Assembly (NCBI RefSeq): GCF_002407185.1
Contig: NZ_CP023563.1
Span: 3,348,001 to 3,412,000, forward strand
Length of the DNA stretch: 64,000 nt
From: Brachybacterium vulturis
GTDB lineage: Bacteria > Actinomycetota > Actinomycetes > Actinomycetales > Dermabacteraceae
Direction: 5' to 3'
Shown: positions 8,540-17,287 of the stretch, piece by piece
Position numbering within the stretch: the first letter of the stretch is position 1
How the letters are laid out: the number at the start of each line of letters is the position of its first letter
The notes under the pieces: model-generated
Told to the model about the DNA's origin: nothing
The model's database searches: none
Seen by the model: the letters and a program-made list of their open reading frames with translations, nothing else
Made by a program: the position numbers and the translations under genes

Positions 8540-9388
8540 TCACCCCTTGACCGCGCCGGCGGCGAGGCCGGCCTGCCAGAACCGCTGCAGGCCGAGGAAC
8601 AGCACGATCAGCGGCAGCACACCCAGCAGGGCGCCCTGCATCACGGCACCGTAGGTCGGGTCGAAGTAGCTCATCATCCCGTAGAGCCCCAGCGTGATCG
8701 GCTTGAGCGCGTCGGAGTTGAGCATCATCAGCGGCAGCAGGAAGTTGTTCCAGGTCGCCACGAAGATGAACAGGAAGATGGTGACCATCGCCGGAGCCAG
8801 CAGGCGCAGCACCATATCGACGAAGATCCGCAGCTCGGAGGCGCCGTCGATGCGGGCCGCCTCGATCAGCTCGGTGGGGACCGAGGAATCCGCGTAGATC
8901 ATCCCCAGGAAGACCCCGAAGGGGCTCACGCAGGACGGGAGGATGATCGCCCAGATGGTGTCGGTCAGCCCCAGCGAGTGGAACACGATGAACATCGGGA
9001 TGGTCAGCAGGGCGATCGGCAGCAGCAGTCCCGCCGAGATGATGCCGACGCTCGCGGTGCGCCCCGGGAAGCGGAACTTCGCGATCGCGTAGCCCGCGGA
9101 GACCGAGATCAGGGTGCCCGCCGCGCCGGCCACGGTGGAGTAGAGCAGGGAGTTGCCCACCCAGCGCCAGAAGTGGCCGCGGGTCCAGGCGATCAGCGTC
9201 TGGTAGTTCTCCTTCAGGCGGATCTCGTCCGCGAACCAGAAGCCGTTGCTCGTGGTCATCTCCGCATTGGATTTCGTGGAGGCCAGCAGCAGCCAGTAGA
9301 TGGGGAACAGGAAGTAGATCAGCACCACCGAGAGCACGATGATGGTGAGCACCTTGGTGCTCCGACGGGTCGGCAATGCAGCGCTCAC
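8540..9388 (-). CDS. Carbohydrate ABC transporter permease (MalG-type)
   Basis: A 282-residue inner-membrane permease with six predicted segments. The cytoplasmic EAA loop reads ELIEAARIDGASELRIF, which docks the ATPase. The GTG start at 9388 overlaps the stop of the upstream permease by 4 bp (GTGA), so translation is coupled; a longer in-frame ORF is only the shadow of that neighbour. It works with the permease at 9385-10377 and the lipoprotein at 10526-11854. No ATPase gene is present. Many actinobacterial sugar importers share an MsiK-type ATPase encoded elsewhere, which I assume here. Confidence 0.95.
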   Translation of the reverse strand: MSAALPTRRSTKVLTIIVLSVVLIYFLFPIYWLLLASTKSNAEMTTSNGFWFADEIRLKENYQTLIAWTRGHFWRWVGNSLLYSTVAGAAGTLISVSAGYAIAKFRFPGRTASVGIISAGLLLPIALLTIPMFIVFHSLGLTDTIWAIILPSCVSPFGVFLGMIYADSSVPTELIEAARIDGASELRIFVDMVLRLLAPAMVTIFLFIFVATWNNFLLPLMMLNSDALKPITLGLYGMMSYFDPTYGAVMQGALLGVLPLIVLFLGLQRFWQAGLAAGAVKG

Positions 9389-10377
9389 TTGGCGAGCCTC
9401 CTCTGGACCAGGATGTACACCAGGGCGAGCAGTCCGGCGAGGACCGCCATCACCAGGGAGATCGCGGAGGCCGGGCCCACCCCCGACGGTGAGATCTGGC
9501 CGCCGATCGCGGTGTTGTACGCCATCATCATCGGCGTGTAGCCCGGGCCCATCCAGCCGTTGCGCACCGCCAGCACCGTGGGCTCGTTGAACAGCTGGAC
9601 CGTGCCGATGATCGACAGCAGCACGGCGAGCATCGCGGCGCCGCGCACCATCGGGACCTTGATCCGCGTGGCCACCTGCCAGGCGTTGGCACCGTCGATC
9701 CGGGCCGCCTCGTACAGCTCGCCGGGGATCGCCTGCAGCGCGGCGAGGAAGATCAGCATGTTGTAGCCGGTGAAGGTCCAGGTGGTGATGTTGGCCATCG
9801 ACCACAGCATGAGGTCCGTGGAGAAGAAGTCCACCTCGAGGCCGAACCAGCCCAGCGCCTCGGAGAGCGGCGAGAGCTCCGGGGTGTAGAGGTAGGTACA
9901 CACCAGGCCGGCGATCACGCCGGGGATCGCGAAGGGCAGGAAGTAGCCCAGCCGGAACACCGTCACCCGCTTGATGACGGTGGAGTCGATGAGGATCGCC
10001 AGGAACAGGGCGGCGAGGATCATCACCGGCACCTGGACGGCGCCGAACAGCATCACGCGGCCCACACCGGACCAGAACATCTCGCTGGTCAGCACGTAGA
10101 CGAAGTTGTCCAGTCCCACGAAGCTGCTGGTGACCACCTCATCGGCGGCGCCGGTGGTGCAGCCGTAGAGCGGATTGGCGCACCCCTCGTCGATGGCCGC
10201 CACCTGGCGGAAGAACGACTCCTTCACGGAGGCGAGGATGGGGACGATGAAGACCAGCAGGAACAGCAGGGCGAAGGGGGCCATGAAGGCCCAACCGACC
10301 ATCCCCTCGCGGCGCTGTGCCGGTCTCCGTCGTGGCTGCCGCACCGTGGGGGGTGCGGTGGCGCTCTGAATGCTCAC
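9385..10377 (-). CDS. Sugar ABC transporter permease (MalF-type)
   Basis: A 330-residue permease with six predicted membrane segments and the EAA loop ELYEAARIDGANAWQVATRI near the C-terminus. A periplasmic-side insertion between TM1 and TM2 contains two cysteines (CANPLYGC) that may form a disulphide. The start is set at GTG 10377 because an AAGGAGA lies about 10 nt upstream; the first 35 residues are basic and cytoplasmic. It is the second gene of the operon, after the binding protein. A hairpin at 10418-10460 lies between the two and may set the usual excess of binding protein over permease. Confidence 0.95.
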   Translation of the reverse strand: MSIQSATAPPTVRQPRRRPAQRREGMVGWAFMAPFALLFLLVFIVPILASVKESFFRQVAAIDEGCANPLYGCTTGAADEVVTSSFVGLDNFVYVLTSEMFWSGVGRVMLFGAVQVPVMILAALFLAILIDSTVIKRVTVFRLGYFLPFAIPGVIAGLVCTYLYTPELSPLSEALGWFGLEVDFFSTDLMLWSMANITTWTFTGYNMLIFLAALQAIPGELYEAARIDGANAWQVATRIKVPMVRGAAMLAVLLSIIGTVQLFNEPTVLAVRNGWMGPGYTPMMMAYNTAIGGQISPSGVGPASAISLVMAVLAGLLALVYILVQRRLAK

Positions 10378-10417
10378 CTGGTCCTGCTCTCCTTGCTGGG
10401 TGTCAGTGGTGCCCGCA

Positions 10418-10460
10418 CGACGGGCGGGGCGGGACGCTGCGGTCCGCACCCCGCCCGTCG
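10418..10460 (-). terminator. Intercistronic hairpin, binding protein to permease
   Basis: CGACGGGCGGGG (10418-10429) pairs perfectly with CCCCGCCCGTCG (10449-10460) around a 19-nt loop. Located after the binding-protein gene and before the permeases on the minus strand, it could act as a partial terminator or stabilise the upstream mRNA. Confidence 0.5.
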
Positions 10461-10525
10461 GCGGTCATGCACCGGGATGCTCCGGCGGCGGCCGGGTCAG
10501 CCGGGCTCCTCGGGAGCCCTCGGGG

Positions 10526-11854
10526 TCACTCGACGACCGGCAGTCCGGCGTCCTCGAGGGACGAGACGGCAGCGTCCTGACCGGCCTCGAACAGCTCGGC
10601 CATCGTCGTGCCGTCCTTCGAGACGGTCGCACCGGTCTCGTTGAGGACCGCGCCGACCGCCGGCCAGGTGGGGCCGAAGGCGAAGTCGGGGTTCATGCGG
10701 TCGTTCGCCTCGGCGAGGACGCTGTAGACGTCCTGGCCGTTCCACAGCTGCTTGATGTTCTCCGGGGTCTCCGGCTCCTCCGTCGTCGCGGCGACGACGA
10801 GGCCCTGCGAGACCAGGTCCGGGACCTGGGTGTTGTACCAGTCCGCCACCAGCATCGCCTCTTCGGGGTGCTCGCAGCCCTTGACCACGGCGACTCCGGA
10901 GCCGCCGTCGGGCCCGGTGGAGGGGTTGGCCGGATCGAAGGCGGGCAGGTGGGCGACCTCCCAAGAGGTCTCCTCCTGCTCGAAGTCGCCGAGGAAGAAG
11001 GCCGGCTCCCAGCCCGCGCCGACGGTGCCGATGATCTCGCCACCGACCAGGGCATCGGTGAAGGCCGTGTCCCAGCGGCCGACGATCTTGATCAGGTCCT
11101 CGTCGATGAGCTTCTGGTAGACCTCGGCGACCTGGGCGGTGGCCTCGTCGTCCAGGCTCACCTCCCAGCCGTCCTCGGTGCCCTCGAACCAGGTGGATCC
11201 CGCCGCGGCGGCCTGGCCGGACATGAGCGCCTTGACCTCGTCGGTCTGGAAGGTGCCGATGTACTTGCCGTCCTCACGGGCGATCTTGGCGGCCTCGTAG
11301 AACTCGTCCCAGGTGGTGGGGACCTCGATGCCGAGCTCGTCGAACGCGGCTGTGTCGTACATGTAGATCAGCGGGCCGGTGTCCTGGGGAAGGCCCACGA
11401 CGGCGCCGCCCACGGTCATCTGCGTCATCGGGCCCTCGGCGTAGTTGCCGGTGTACTGGTCGGCGTAGTCGGTGACATCCATGAGGTCCCCGGCGATGAA
11501 CGAGGAGCCGATCGCGTCGTAGCTGACCTGCGCCAGGCACAGCCCGTCCCCGGCGACCACGCTCTGGTGGATCTTCGCGTAGGACTCATCGGCCTGGCCG
11601 TCGAACTTCGTCGCCTCGACCCGGATGCCGGGGTGCTCGGCGTTGAAGCGCTCGAACGACTCCTTGACCAGAGTCATGCCCTCCCCGTCGGGGAGGCGAT
11701 GGAGGTACTGGATGACCACCGGGTCCTCGGCGGTGCCGCCGGTGGCCCCTTCCTCCGCAGTGTCGGCTGTGCCGCCGCAACCGCTGATCACCAGGACGGA
11801 GGCGACCAGGGCGCCGAAGAGCGCCTTGTTACCCTTCTTGACACTGTGAACCAT
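10526..11854 (-). CDS. ABC sugar-binding lipoprotein
   Basis: A 442-residue extracellular solute-binding protein (family 1). Residues 1-25 form a lipoprotein signal peptide (KK, a hydrophobic stretch, then VISGC with Cys26 as the lipidation site), followed by an acidic threonine-rich linker. The body has motifs typical of maltose/oligosaccharide binders, such as GVPTTWDEF-like EVPTTWDEFYEAAK and GSGVAVVKG. The ATG at 11854 is preceded by GGGAGA with good spacing; a longer in-frame extension upstream is not supported. First gene of the three-gene transporter operon. The sugar is unknown. Confidence 0.93.
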   Translation of the reverse strand: MVHSVKKGNKALFGALVASVLVISGCGGTADTAEEGATGGTAEDPVVIQYLHRLPDGEGMTLVKESFERFNAEHPGIRVEATKFDGQADESYAKIHQSVVAGDGLCLAQVSYDAIGSSFIAGDLMDVTDYADQYTGNYAEGPMTQMTVGGAVVGLPQDTGPLIYMYDTAAFDELGIEVPTTWDEFYEAAKIAREDGKYIGTFQTDEVKALMSGQAAAAGSTWFEGTEDGWEVSLDDEATAQVAEVYQKLIDEDLIKIVGRWDTAFTDALVGGEIIGTVGAGWEPAFFLGDFEQEETSWEVAHLPAFDPANPSTGPDGGSGVAVVKGCEHPEEAMLVADWYNTQVPDLVSQGLVVAATTEEPETPENIKQLWNGQDVYSVLAEANDRMNPDFAFGPTWPAVGAVLNETGATVSKDGTTMAELFEAGQDAAVSSLEDAGLPVVE

Positions 11855-12199
11855 TTCTCTCCCTTGAGATTCCTGCCGTTCGTTGCGGCATCGAGTGCTG
11901 ATGGACGGAGCTGCAGACGCCGCCCCCAGGGGTGTCGGCAGGGCCTGCGGCGAGCCTGAGGACGGATTGCGGAACAACTCTCCGGACCGTAAGGAACCTT
12001 AACACTCTGAGCTGTCGTCACCAAGGGACCCGTGGCGCCGGTCCCCACCACCCGCGGCCCGGCGACGAGGTCGACCACCCCGCTGGTCGGGACGCTCGCC
12101 GAGGCGCGGTCCGGCCGGGGCCGCGCTCCCGAGCGCGGCCGTCGTCGTGGTCCCGACGGTCCCGTCCCCGGTGCGGATGCCGCGCTTATGCTGGGGAGC
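11855..12199. other. Divergent regulatory region, sugar ABC operon / pta
   Basis: 345 bp without a credible gene. It holds a TAAGG-AA-CCTTA dyad at 11990-12001 (candidate operator), a minus-strand TACGGT (11991-11986) as a possible -10 for the sugar operon, and TATGCT at 12187-12192 just before pta. Readings in other frames are shadows. Confidence 0.5.
11989..12003. promoter_or_regulatory. Dyad, possible sugar-operon operator
   Basis: TAAGG and CCTTA arms flank a 2-bp centre in an otherwise GC-rich region, about 135 bp upstream of the sugar-binding-protein start. No regulator gene is adjacent. The arms are short, so this is weak. Confidence 0.3.
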
Positions 12200-14287
12200 G
12201 TGTCCAAGAGTGTCTATATCGCCAGCCCGGAGGGGATGACCGGCAAGTCGATGGTGGCTTTCGGCCTCCTCGAAGCCCTCGCCTCGCGGTCCGACCGCGT
12301 CGGGGTGTTCCGCCCCGTCGTCCAGTCAGGTCGCGCGCGCGACTATGCCGTCGAACTCCTCACCAGCCATCCGGCCGTGGAGCAGACGTACGAGGACGCG
12401 ATCGGGGTGGACCACCAGCTGGTGCTCTCGGACCCCGAGACCGCGCATGAACGGATCCTCGCCCACCATCGCGAGCTCGCCGAGCGCTTCGCGGTGCTGG
12501 TGATCCTCGGCTCGGACTACAACGACCTGGCCAACCCCACCGAGCTCGCGTTCAACGCCGAGGTGGCGGCGAACATGGGCGCTCCCGTGGTGATCGTCCT
12601 GTCCGGCCTGGACCGCAGCCCCGACCAGATCGCCGCCCTCGCAGCGGTGTCCGTCAGCGAGTTCGGCGGGCACCACGCCCTGCCGATCGCCATGGTGGTC
12701 AACCGTGCCGACCCCGACTCGCTGGGCCCGATCCGCGATGCGGTCGCCACGAGGGTGCCCGGGGCGCTGGTCGCCGCGATCCCCGAGAACCCGATGATCC
12801 TGGCCCCCACCGTGCAGGAGCTCAAGGACGCCGTCGACGGCACCCTGCTGCAGGGCAATCCGGAATGGCTGGACCGTGTCGCGGTCGGCACCGTCATCGC
12901 GGCGATGAGCCTGCCCAACGTGCTCAGCCGCCTCACCGAGAACTGCACCGTGATCGCCCCCGGCGACCGGTACGACCTGCTGCCGGGACTGGTGATGGCG
13001 CAGCAGTCGGGCACCTTCCCCGCCCTCTCCTCGATCGTGCTGACCGGCGGCTACGACGTCCCGGACGAGGTGGGTCGCCTGATCTCCGGCGTGCAGCAGG
13101 ACCTGCCGATCATCACCACCGACCTGTCCACCTTCGACACCGCCGTGAGGGTCGCGCGCTCTCGCGGCCGGTTGGACGTGGCCAGCTCCCAGAAGGTGGA
13201 CGCCGCCCGGCGGGCCGTCGCCGAGCACCTGCCGATCCCGGACCTGCTGGCCTCCCTCGAGGTGAGCCGCAGCGAGGTCGTCACGCCGATGATGTTCGAG
13301 TTCGAGCTGCTGGCCCGCGCCCGCGGCGAGAAGAAGCGGATCGTGCTGCCCGAGGGTGACGAGCCGCGGATCATCGCGGCCGCCGAGGCGATCCTCGCCC
13401 GGGGGGTCGCCGAACTGATCCTGCTGGGGGACGAGAACACCATCCGGGCGAAGGCCGCCCAGCTGGGGCACGACATCTCCGAGGCCCGGATCGTCTCCCC
13501 GCACGACGCGGAGCACGTCGAACGCTATGCGGTCGAGTACGCGCGGCTGCGGGCGAAGAAGGGCATCACCCTCGAGCAGGCCCGGTCGAGGGTCCAGGAC
13601 GTCTCCTACTTCGGCACCATGATGGTGCAGCTGGGCGAGGCCGACGGGATGGTCTCCGGCGCGGCCCACTCCACCGCCCACACCATCCGTCCCTCCTTCG
13701 AGATCATCAAGACCAAGCCGGGCGCGAAGATCGTCTCCTCGGTGTTCCTGATGGCGCTCGAGGACCGGGTGCTGGTCTACGGCGACTGCGCGGTCAACCC
13801 CGATCCGACCGCCGAGCAGCTCGCCGACATCGCCGTGCAGTCCGCCGCGACCGCCGCGCAGTTCGGGGTGGATCCGCGCATCGCGATGCTCTCCTACTCC
13901 ACCGGCACCTCCGGCACCGGGGCGGACGTGGACAAGGTGCGCGAGGCCACCGCACTGGTGCGCGCGGGCGAGCCGCAGCTCGACGTCGAGGGCCCCATCC
14001 AGTACGACGCGGCCGTGGACGCCTCGGTCGCGAAGACGAAGCTGCCGGACTCCTCGGTCGCCGGGCGGGCCACGGTCTTCATCTTCCCGGACCTCAACAC
14101 CGGCAACAACACCTACAAGGCCGTCCAGCGCTCCGCCGGTGCCATCGCCATCGGCCCCGTCCTGCAGGGCCTGAACAGACCGGTCAACGACCTCTCCCGC
14201 GGTGCCCTGGTGGACGACATCATCAACACCGTGGTCATCACCGCGATCCAGGCGCAGGCCGAGTCCGCGTCGTCCGTCGCCCGCTGA
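12200..14287 (+). CDS. pta: Phosphate acetyltransferase
   Basis: Interconverts acetyl-CoA and acetyl phosphate; with AckA it makes or uses acetate. The protein is about 695 residues, the long Pta form. The N-terminal P-loop-like domain opens ASPEGMTGKSMVAFGLLE, a DRTGG domain follows in the middle, and the catalytic PTA domain begins around residue 375 with KKRIVLPEGDEPRI and carries the SGAAHSTAHTIRP and SYSTGTSGTG motifs. I prefer the GTG at 12200: TATGCT (12187-12192) ends 7 nt upstream, so the transcript would be leaderless. ATG 12188 is the alternative and lies inside that -10. ackA follows 36 bp downstream. Confidence 0.95.
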   Translation: MSKSVYIASPEGMTGKSMVAFGLLEALASRSDRVGVFRPVVQSGRARDYAVELLTSHPAVEQTYEDAIGVDHQLVLSDPETAHERILAHHRELAERFAVLVILGSDYNDLANPTELAFNAEVAANMGAPVVIVLSGLDRSPDQIAALAAVSVSEFGGHHALPIAMVVNRADPDSLGPIRDAVATRVPGALVAAIPENPMILAPTVQELKDAVDGTLLQGNPEWLDRVAVGTVIAAMSLPNVLSRLTENCTVIAPGDRYDLLPGLVMAQQSGTFPALSSIVLTGGYDVPDEVGRLISGVQQDLPIITTDLSTFDTAVRVARSRGRLDVASSQKVDAARRAVAEHLPIPDLLASLEVSRSEVVTPMMFEFELLARARGEKKRIVLPEGDEPRIIAAAEAILARGVAELILLGDENTIRAKAAQLGHDISEARIVSPHDAEHVERYAVEYARLRAKKGITLEQARSRVQDVSYFGTMMVQLGEADGMVSGAAHSTAHTIRPSFEIIKTKPGAKIVSSVFLMALEDRVLVYGDCAVNPDPTAEQLADIAVQSAATAAQFGVDPRIAMLSYSTGTSGTGADVDKVREATALVRAGEPQLDVEGPIQYDAAVDASVAKTKLPDSSVAGRATVFIFPDLNTGNNTYKAVQRSAGAIAIGPVLQGLNRPVNDLSRGALVDDIINTVVITAIQAQAESASSVAR

Positions 14288-14323
14288 CGGCCCTCCCTCC
14301 CCCAGCGCTCAGGAGCTCACCCC

Positions 14324-15541
14324 ATGCCAGATCCCACGGCCCCCCGCATCCTCGTCATCAACTCCGGCTCCTCCTCGCTGAAGTTCCAGCTGCTGGATCC
14401 GGCCGACGGCGCCGTGGATGCCTCCGGCATCGTCGAGCGGGTGGGGCAGGACAGCGGCAGCGCCACGATCTCCGCCGGTGCGCGGGAGTCGAGCTTCGCG
14501 GGCCCGGTGGCGGACCACAGGGCGGCGATGACGATCGTGCACTCCCTCTTCGAGGACGTGGGCCTGTCGCTGAGCGACGACCGGATCCGCGCCGTCGGCC
14601 ACCGCGTCGTCCAGGGCGGCGCCCGTTACTCGGAGCCCGTCCTCATCGACGACCAGGTGCGGTGGGACATCCACGATCTGGGCAAGCTCGCCCCGCTGCA
14701 CAACTATGCGGCGGTGGACGGGATCGACGGCGCCATGGCGCTGCTGCCCGCGGTGCCGCATGTGGCCGTGTTCGACACCGCCTTCTTCACCGCTCTGCCG
14801 GAGGCGGCGGCGCACTACGCCCTGAACCGCGAGATCGCGGCGGAGTACAAGGTGCGCCGCTACGGCGCCCACGGCACCAGCCACCAGTACGTCTCCCGCG
14901 CGGTGTCGGAGCATCTCGCCGCGCAGGGTCAGGACGTGACCGGTCTGCGGCAGATCGTCATGCACCTGGGCAACGGGGCCTCGGCCTCCGCCGTGCTCGG
15001 CGACCGGGCGGTGGAGACCTCCATGGGCCTGACCCCGCTGGAGGGGCTCGTGATGGGCACCCGCACCGGGGACATCGACCCCACGATCTACCTGCACCTG
15101 CATCGCCGCGCCGGGTTCGGCCCCGCCGAGATCGACGACATCCTCAACAAGCGCTCGGGGATGCTGGGCATGTGCGGGATGAGCGACTTCCGGGACATCA
15201 CCAGGGCCGTCGAGGCGGGCGATGAGGCCGCGACCCTCGCCACCGAGATCTACGTGCACCGGCTGCGCAAGTACCTCGGCTCCTACACCTTCGTGCTCGG
15301 CGGCCTGGACGTGCTGTCCTTCACCGCGGGCATCGGCGAGAACGTGCCGATGGTGCGCGAACGGCTGCTGACCGGTCTCGAGGAGCTCGGCATCGAACTG
15401 GATCTCGAGGCGAACTCCGCACGCAGCAAGGAGGCGCGGGTGATCTCCACGCCGCAGTCGCGGGTGACGGTGATGATCGTGCCGACGAACGAGGAGCTCT
15501 CGATCGCCCAGCAGGCCTCGGAGGTGGCGCGCAGCGCCTGA
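14324..15541 (+). CDS. ackA: Acetate kinase
   Basis: Converts acetyl phosphate and ADP to acetate and ATP, reversibly. At 405 residues it is the family length. The N-terminal signature ILVINSGSSSLKFQLL, the middle HLGNGASASAV motif and MGLTPLEGLVMGTRTGDIDP are the ATP/acetate site motifs; FTAGIGEN is near the C-terminus. GGAG lies 8 nt upstream of the ATG. It forms an operon with pta, the standard actinobacterial order. The pair also connects to the acetyl-CoA pool used by malate synthase in the far end of this window. Confidence 0.97.
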   Translation: MPDPTAPRILVINSGSSSLKFQLLDPADGAVDASGIVERVGQDSGSATISAGARESSFAGPVADHRAAMTIVHSLFEDVGLSLSDDRIRAVGHRVVQGGARYSEPVLIDDQVRWDIHDLGKLAPLHNYAAVDGIDGAMALLPAVPHVAVFDTAFFTALPEAAAHYALNREIAAEYKVRRYGAHGTSHQYVSRAVSEHLAAQGQDVTGLRQIVMHLGNGASASAVLGDRAVETSMGLTPLEGLVMGTRTGDIDPTIYLHLHRRAGFGPAEIDDILNKRSGMLGMCGMSDFRDITRAVEAGDEAATLATEIYVHRLRKYLGSYTFVLGGLDVLSFTAGIGENVPMVRERLLTGLEELGIELDLEANSARSKEARVISTPQSRVTVMIVPTNEELSIAQQASEVARSA

Positions 15542-15551
15542 GGTCATCCGG

Positions 15552-15569
15552 CCGCGCCCTCAGGCGCGG
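15552..15569. terminator. Hairpin between ackA and guaB3
   Basis: CCGCGCC and GGCGCGG pair perfectly around a CTCA tetraloop, in the 44-bp gap between two convergent genes. Short but well placed for a shared terminator. Confidence 0.5.
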
Positions 15570-15585
15570 AGCCCCTCCGCGCAGC

Positions 15586-16698
15586 TCATGGCTGGGCGAT
15601 GACGTCGACCCGCTGGAACTCCTTGAGGTCGAGATACCCGGTGGTGGCCATCGCGTGGCGCAGCGCCCCGATGAGGTTGGTGGTGCCGTCGGCCGCGATC
15701 GAGGGCCCGAAGAGGATCTGCTCGAGCGGTGCCGCCGTGCCCACGCTGACCCGGTGACCGCGGGTGAGCGTCGGATGATGGGCCTCGCTGCCCCAGTGGT
15801 GCCCCTGCCCCGGGGCCTCCTCGGCGCGGGCGAGAGCCGCGCCGACCATCAGCCCGTCCGCGCCGCAGGCGATGGCCTTGACCAGGTCGCCGGAGCGGCC
15901 CAGGCCGCCGTCGGCGATGACGTGCACATAGCGGCCACCGGACTCGTCCATGTAGTCGCGGCGGGCGGCGGCGACGTCGGCCACCGCACCGGCCAGCGGC
16001 ACGGAGATGCCCAGGGTCTCCTCGGTGGTCTGCGAGGCGCCGCCGCCGAAGCCGACCAGCACCCCGGCCGCACCGGTGCGCATCAGATGCAGGGCGGCGG
16101 TGTAGGTGGCGCAGCCGCCCACGATCACCGGGACGTCCAGCTCGTAGATGAACCGCTTGAGGTTCAGCGGCTCACGAGTGGTGGAGACGTGCTCGGCGGA
16201 GACGGTGGTGCCGCGGATGAAGAACAGGTCCACGCCGGCGTCCACGACGGTCTTCCAGTGCTCCTGGGTGCGCTGCGGGGACAGCGCCCCGGCCGCCGTG
16301 ACCCCGGCATCGCGCAGCTGCTGGAGCCGGTCGCGGATCAGCTCGGTCTTGACCGGCTCCTCGTAGACCGAGCGCATCACGCCCACGACCTCGTCATCGG
16401 AGGCGCCGGCGATGCGGTCGAACTGGGAGGTGGGGTCCTCGTAGCGGGTCCACAGGCCCTCGAGGTCCAGCACGCCGAGCCCGCCGTGGCGACCGAGCGC
16501 GATCGCGGTCTCGGGGGACATCAGGGAGTCCATGGGGGCGGCGAAGATCGGGATGTCGAAGTGGTAGGCGTCCACCTGCCAGGCGGTGGAGACGTCCTCC
16601 GGGTCCCGGGTGCGCCGGGAGGGGACCACCGCCACGTCGTCCAGGCTGTAGCTGCGCCGTCCCCGCTTGTTGCGGCCGATCTCGATCTCGCTCATCAC
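15586..16698 (-). CDS. guaB3: GuaB3-type IMP dehydrogenase-family protein
   Basis: A 370-residue TIM-barrel protein of the IMP dehydrogenase/GMP reductase family without the CBS pair found in GuaB. The start EIGRNKRGRRSYSLDDVAVVPSRRTRDPEDV and the GGCATYTAALHLMRTGAAGVLVGFGG segment are diagnostic of the actinobacterial GuaB3 subfamily. The classical SICTT catalytic loop of true IMP dehydrogenase is not seen, so its reaction is uncertain. Start: GTG 16698 is followed immediately by ATG 16695. TAGACT (16710-16705) ends 6 nt before the GTG, so it is probably leaderless. True GuaB is encoded 2-4 kb away. Confidence 0.92.
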   Translation of the reverse strand: MMSEIEIGRNKRGRRSYSLDDVAVVPSRRTRDPEDVSTAWQVDAYHFDIPIFAAPMDSLMSPETAIALGRHGGLGVLDLEGLWTRYEDPTSQFDRIAGASDDEVVGVMRSVYEEPVKTELIRDRLQQLRDAGVTAAGALSPQRTQEHWKTVVDAGVDLFFIRGTTVSAEHVSTTREPLNLKRFIYELDVPVIVGGCATYTAALHLMRTGAAGVLVGFGGGASQTTEETLGISVPLAGAVADVAAARRDYMDESGGRYVHVIADGGLGRSGDLVKAIACGADGLMVGAALARAEEAPGQGHHWGSEAHHPTLTRGHRVSVGTAAPLEQILFGPSIAADGTTNLIGALRHAMATTGYLDLKEFQRVDVIAQP

Positions 16699-16775
16699 AG
16701 GGGGAGTCTACCGTCGGCCCGGACTGCTCCGTCCTCGCACCCGGCGCAGGGCGCGTCGCGGGCTACCGTGGAACG

Positions 16776-17267
16776 ATGAGCTCCGAGCATGCCGCCGGCC
16801 CCACCCCGCTGCTGCCGTCCCTGGTCGCCGCCGCCGGCGTGGTCCTGACGGTGCTGGCCGTGGTGGAGGCGGCCAGGACGGTCCCCGCCGCGGACCAGGC
16901 ACGGCCGATGAACGAGCTGGTGCTGGCCGCTGCGCTCGCCCTCGGCGGCTACTCACTGACCCGTGTGCTGCAGCTGCTGCTGAGGGCGCAGTCGCGGCGG
17001 CGGCGCCGCCGCGCCGGGGCCGCGCTGCCGGAGGTGCGCCGGCAGCTGGTCGATGCGCATTCCCTGCACGCGGTGTGGGTGATCGGGGTGGGGGCATCGA
17101 TCGCGCTGATGGGGGCGCTCGGGGTGTGGTCGCTGCTCGACGGCAGGCCGTCCGGCCTCGAACCCGGATGGCCGCTGCTGCTCTGCGGCGGGGCGGTGGC
17201 CCTGCTCGCCCACCTCGCCCGGCAGTGCACCTCCAGGTGCTGGCAGGAGGCCGGGGATGCGGAGTGA
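16776..17267 (+). CDS. Four-segment membrane protein, unknown
   Basis: A 163-residue protein that I do not recognise. Four hydrophobic segments are visible at about residues 14-32, 48-68, 92-112 and 128-146. A very basic cytoplasmic loop (RAQSRRRRRRAG) follows TM2, which by the positive-inside rule puts the termini inside. TACCGT (16764-16769) ends 6 nt before the ATG, giving the leaderless pattern. It is divergent from guaB3 and convergent with the exonuclease gene. Confidence 0.65.
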   Translation: MSSEHAAGPTPLLPSLVAAAGVVLTVLAVVEAARTVPAADQARPMNELVLAAALALGGYSLTRVLQLLLRAQSRRRRRRAGAALPEVRRQLVDAHSLHAVWVIGVGASIALMGALGVWSLLDGRPSGLEPGWPLLLCGGAVALLAHLARQCTSRCWQEAGDAE

Positions 17268-17287
17268 GCGACGAGCCGTGAGCCGGG

